From JAAAOZ01 sp964496595 (GTDB lineage: Bacteria; Chloroflexota; Anaerolineae; B4-G1; SLSP01): a stretch of DNA of 8,775 nt. Below, one piece after another: positions 6,631 through 8,775 of this stretch. The notes under the pieces are model-generated. The model worked only from the letters and a program-made list of their open reading frames with translations. It did not search any database and was not told where the DNA came from. The translations under genes were made by a program, and so were the position numbers. Numbering within the stretch: position 1 is the stretch's first letter; each line of letters begins with the position of its first letter. The DNA is taken from positions 1-8,775 of the forward strand of contig CAZCAI010000175.1 of the NCBI GenBank assembly GCA_964496595.1, read 5' to 3'.

Positions 6631-6675
6631 GGGTAAGGGAGAAGCCGCAATGTCTCTCCCTTACCCGGATTTTTT
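6631..6675 (+). terminator. Terminator-like hairpin, T-run on the + strand, touching the DegV stop
   Basis: GGGTAAGGGAGA (6631-6642) pairs perfectly with 6655-6666 around a 12-base loop, and a T-run follows at 6670-6675 on the + strand, overlapping the DegV stop codon at 6674-6676. In the direction of the DegV gene the stem is followed by C-rich sequence (a G run at 6626-6633 on +), so it is not a canonical terminator there. It may stabilise the DegV mRNA 3' end or stop an antisense transcript. Confidence 0.55.
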
Positions 6676-7543
6676 ACGCGCAGTCGTTCTCTAGATGGAA
6701 CGCGATCCCGATGGCGCCGGGGCCGCCGTGAACCCCGACGACGGGAGAGAGCAGGCCGGTGTAGAGGCGTTGGGGATTGAGATGCTCGGCAACCCACGCG
6801 ATGACCTGATCGACGTCGTCATCTACCTCGCCGCCGGTGTGCATGATGGCCAGCTCGGTGGGGCGGCGACCGGCCAGGCGCTGCTGGATCGACTCTCCCA
6901 GCACCTGAAGCGATTTCTGACGCCCACGACATTTATCCAGGGCCTCCACCACGCCCCCTTGGATCGCCAACAGTGGCTTGAGATTCAGGAGGGTGCCTAC
7001 CAGATGGGCCGCGCCCCCGATCCGACCGCCGCGCCGCAGATAATCCAGCGTGTCTAAGGTGAAGAGCAATTCGGTGTGGGCGCGGACCCGCTGAACGCGC
7101 GTGAGGATCTCATCAACCGAGGCGCCGGCCCGGCTCGCGCGCGCGGCGCAGAGCGCCTGGAAGCCTACGCCCATCGAGACGAAGCGCGTATCCACCAGCG
7201 TGATGTTCAAGTGCGGGAGCTGCGCCTTCGCCTGGATGGCTGAGGCCAGCGTGCCGCTCAATTCGGCGGAGATGAATGTCCCGAAGATCGTGTCGGTCTC
7301 GTGGCGCGCTGCGACCTGCTCGAAAAATTGGATAAATTCCCCCACCGAGGGCTGCGAGGTTTTGGGCATCTCCTCCCGCTCCCCCAGCCATTGATAAAAG
7401 GTCTCCGCGGTCAGCGTCACGCCATCTACGTAGGTCTCATCTCCCCAGTGTACATTCAGGGGGATGACGGAAATCTCGTAGGCCTCCGCCACCTCCGGCA
7501 TCAGGTTAGCGGTGCTATCGGTTACCACAGCTATCTTGTCCAT
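6674..7543 (-). CDS. DegV family fatty-acid-binding protein
   Basis: This 289-residue protein belongs to the DegV/FakB family, which binds one fatty acid and, where a FakA kinase exists, presents it for phosphorylation into phospholipid synthesis. Family motifs are in place: VTDSTANL (7-14), TSQPS (62-66), ISAELSGT (91-98; Ser96 is the likely carboxylate contact), DTLDYLRRGGRIG (164-176) and VHGGPGA (271-277). The length is typical. I chose the ATG at 7543, preceded by AAGGAG seven bases upstream; an upstream in-frame start at 7630 has no comparable site and would add residues unlike the family. No fakA-like gene is in the window, so whether it feeds exogenous fatty-acid use or another lipid role is open. 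It is probably a single-gene transcript: a strong hairpin separates it from the gene upstream, and 233 bases with a promoter follow it. Confidence 0.95.
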   Translation of the reverse strand: MDKIAVVTDSTANLMPEVAEAYEISVIPLNVHWGDETYVDGVTLTAETFYQWLGEREEMPKTSQPSVGEFIQFFEQVAARHETDTIFGTFISAELSGTLASAIQAKAQLPHLNITLVDTRFVSMGVGFQALCAARASRAGASVDEILTRVQRVRAHTELLFTLDTLDYLRRGGRIGGAAHLVGTLLNLKPLLAIQGGVVEALDKCRGRQKSLQVLGESIQQRLAGRRPTELAIMHTGGEVDDDVDQVIAWVAEHLNPQRLYTGLLSPVVGVHGGPGAIGIAFHLENDCA

Positions 7544-7554
7544 CGTTTGTCTCC

Positions 7555-7579
7555 TTGTATTATGCAAATTTTTATACAA
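7555..7579 (-). other. AT-rich leader with small inverted repeat before DegV
   Basis: TTGTAT (7555-7560) and ATACAA (7574-7579) are complementary around a 13-base spacer, and one arm abuts the DegV Shine-Dalgarno sequence. The stem is short and A/T-only in large part, so it is weak. TATAGT at about 7606-7611 on the - strand resembles a -10 box, but I find no convincing -35 partner. Confidence 0.2.
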
Positions 7580-7646
7580 AACATCCATCACGTTATCTCT
7601 CCCATACACTATAACCCCCAACTGATCCAAAAGTCACGCATAAACA

Positions 7647-7685
7647 GCAACTGGCTCAGAGGAAAACTTCCTCTGAGCCAGTTGC
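7647..7685 (-). terminator. Perfect 18-base-pair hairpin after the coiled-coil gene
   Basis: Arms 7647-7664 and 7668-7685 are perfectly complementary over 18 pairs around a three-base AAC loop. On the - strand it lies 41 bases past the coiled-coil gene stop and is followed by the moderately T-rich TGTTTATG. I read it as an intrinsic terminator with an imperfect tail, which separates this gene from DegV. There is no T-run on the + strand side. Confidence 0.65.
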
Positions 7686-7726
7686 CGGTGCGATAGCCGC
7701 CCGGACTTCTCTCTGTGAACGCGCTT

Positions 7727-8038
7727 CTATGAGGCTAACGTCTCTTGGATGCGCTCTGTGGCCTCCGAGATGGAGGTTTGCAATTCATCGAAAGCATCAT
7801 CGACGCCGCCCTTCACTCTCTCCCAGGCGGCCTCGCTGGCCGCGCCTAACTCCTCTAACTTCTTCTCGGCGGTATCACGCTGGGATTTGAGATCTTCCAA
7901 CTGCTCCGCGTAGGTGAGCTGCGCTTCGGCCCCGGTCATCTCCGCCTTGGCCTTTAACTCTTCAATGCGGGCCTCGATGGCCTGCAATTGCGCTTTTTTC
8001 TTCTTGCGATAGGCTTCCTTCTTTAGATCCTCTGTCAT
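7727..8038 (-). CDS. Small coiled-coil protein, sll1863-like
   Basis: This 103-residue, very hydrophilic protein is rich in Lys, Glu and Ala and appears helical throughout. Residues 1-65 carry a long heptad-like pattern (for example AQLQAIEARIEELKAKAE at 16-33), then LKSQRDTAEKKLEEL (50-64), then a second helical stretch with AWERVKGGVDDAFDELQTSI (71-90). This layout resembles the cyanobacterial sll1863-type stress proteins and similar small coiled-coil proteins, but the match is by pattern, and low-complexity helices mislead easily. No signal peptide or membrane segment is seen. The ATG at 8038 is preceded by AGGAGG at a five-base spacing, which argues strongly for translation. It lies 66 bases after the phosphatase gene and may share its transcript. 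The function is not established. Confidence 0.85.
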   Translation of the reverse strand: MTEDLKKEAYRKKKKAQLQAIEARIEELKAKAEMTGAEAQLTYAEQLEDLKSQRDTAEKKLEELGAASEAAWERVKGGVDDAFDELQTSISEATERIQETLAS

Positions 8039-8104
8039 ATTCGCCTCCTGGCTTTTCTCTTGTATTTAATGGATGATACGACTAGCTGATGATCGTCAGG
8101 CTTC

Positions 8105-8569
8105 TCACTTGACCAGATCGGGCGTCACGGCCCACGCCAGATGCCAGACATCGTTCTCTTTCTGCTCCAGGCAGACGATGCCCGCGTTCTGGAAGTCCAC
8201 GAGCTTCGTCTCGGCGTCGCCGATCAGTAGATAGCTGGCCATGCGCTCCATAAAGGGTAGATGACCCACGAGCATGAGCGGTTGCTGCGCGACGGTCAAC
8301 TCGGCGGCGATGGGTTTTACATCATCCACCGGCCCTAATCCCGCGAACTCCACCACGCCGCCCGGCGCTATCAGACCTTCGGCCAGCGTGTTGGCCGTCT
8401 GTGCGGCGCGGGTCTTGCCGCTGTGACGAATCTGCTGCACTCTAAGCCCCACGCTGGCGGCCCATCCCGCCATCCGTTCGGCGTCGTCGTGCCCCTCCTT
8501 GCTCAGGGCGCGATCAGGATCGATCTCTTCGGGTAAAGCTTTGGCATGCTGTACAAGATAAACTTTCAT
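8105..8569 (-). CDS. SixA-like phosphohistidine phosphatase, histidine phosphatase superfamily
   Basis: This 154-residue single-domain protein has the size and motifs of SixA, which removes phosphate from phosphohistidine proteins such as HPt domains or the nitrogen PTS. The catalytic His8 lies in LVQHAKA, followed by DRALSKEGHDDAERMA (19-34), the IRHSGKTRAAQTA block (47-59; Arg54) and the second histidine His103 in MLVGHLP. The usual RHG motif reads QHA here, a substitution also found in SixA-like relatives. I chose the ATG at 8569, preceded by AAGGAGGG about seven bases upstream; a GTG start at 8722 would add about 51 residues with no family character. Its partner is unknown. The nearby kinase is not a phosphorelay hybrid with an HPt domain, so a direct link is unproven. 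Another small-molecule phosphatase role cannot be excluded. Confidence 0.88.
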   Translation of the reverse strand: MKVYLVQHAKALPEEIDPDRALSKEGHDDAERMAGWAASVGLRVQQIRHSGKTRAAQTANTLAEGLIAPGGVVEFAGLGPVDDVKPIAAELTVAQQPLMLVGHLPFMERMASYLLIGDAETKLVDFQNAGIVCLEQKENDVWHLAWAVTPDLVK

Positions 8570-8775
8570 CCGGCGGCCCTCCTTGATAGATGTCTTCTCT
8601 GAATGTCTGAATGATCTTCTATCAGCATACCATAGCAGCCGGGCCGATTCTATCTGACATGCGTTGCGATAGGCGCTGAATTGGGTTGTAAAAGTTGGGT
8701 TTTCGTGGGGGACTTGTTTCACGGGATGCGCAATGAATCAAGGGATCAAAAACAACCCATAAAACGGTGAAGTTC

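Noticed and set aside
6621..6642. G-quadruplex candidate around the eight-G run
   Set aside because: Only one long G run and one GGG are present; four well-spaced G tracts cannot be formed without assuming very short or absent loops.
8570..8722. N-terminal extension of the phosphatase
   Set aside because: AAGGAGGG sits right before the ATG at 8569, and the family motif starts at that methionine.
8715..8730. parS-like sequence beginning TGTTTCACG
   Set aside because: The left half matches the ParB site consensus, but the right half does not complete the palindrome (about 12 of 16 positions), and no parAB gene is nearby.

Overview
The window reads as an ordinary chromosomal segment of a fairly GC-rich bacterium. 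The mix of a NarL-type two-component pair with a multi-pass membrane kinase, a cytosolic GH3 glycosidase with a PA14 insert, a DegV protein, and AATT-rich intergenic inverted repeats suggests Chloroflexota. That placement is an inference from gene content and style; no marker gene is present. I see no tRNA, rRNA, CRISPR array, insertion sequence or phage gene.

Layout: two genes on the + strand at the left, a protein I cannot assign (202-765) and a class II aldolase (972-1640), run toward a strong intrinsic hairpin at 1662-1699. From the right, six genes run on the - strand: a SixA-like histidine phosphatase (8569 to 8105), a short coiled-coil protein (8038 to 7727), a DegV/FakB-type lipid-binding protein (7543 to 6674), a membrane sensor histidine kinase (6440 to 5079), a NarL/LuxR-type response regulator (4999 to 4337) and a GH3 beta-glucosidase-like enzyme (4273 to 1781). 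The two gene sets converge at the 1662-1699 hairpin. No stretch longer than about 210 bases lacks a gene; the window edges (1-201 and 8570-8775) hold no supported gene.

Functional reading: the most coherent unit is kinase, regulator and GH3 glycosidase. They share a strand, with gaps of 79 and 63 bases. A good promoter sits before the kinase, and the 63-base gap before the GH3 gene has no clear promoter. I infer a sensing and oligosaccharide-hydrolysis unit. The GH3 enzyme lacks a signal peptide, so it would act on imported sugars; the aldolase could take a downstream sugar phosphate, but it is on the opposite strand and the link is weak. The phosphatase, coiled-coil and DegV genes look like separate housekeeping or stress genes, with hairpins between transcription units. 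Several start codons are placed inside the longest open frames because a clear Shine-Dalgarno sequence precedes the internal ATG.

I found no convincing new multi-gene defence or metabolic system. The points most worth a second look are the unassigned protein, the kinase-regulator-GH3 arrangement, a possible RNA switch and operator-like palindrome before the kinase, and several unusual inverted or direct repeats.
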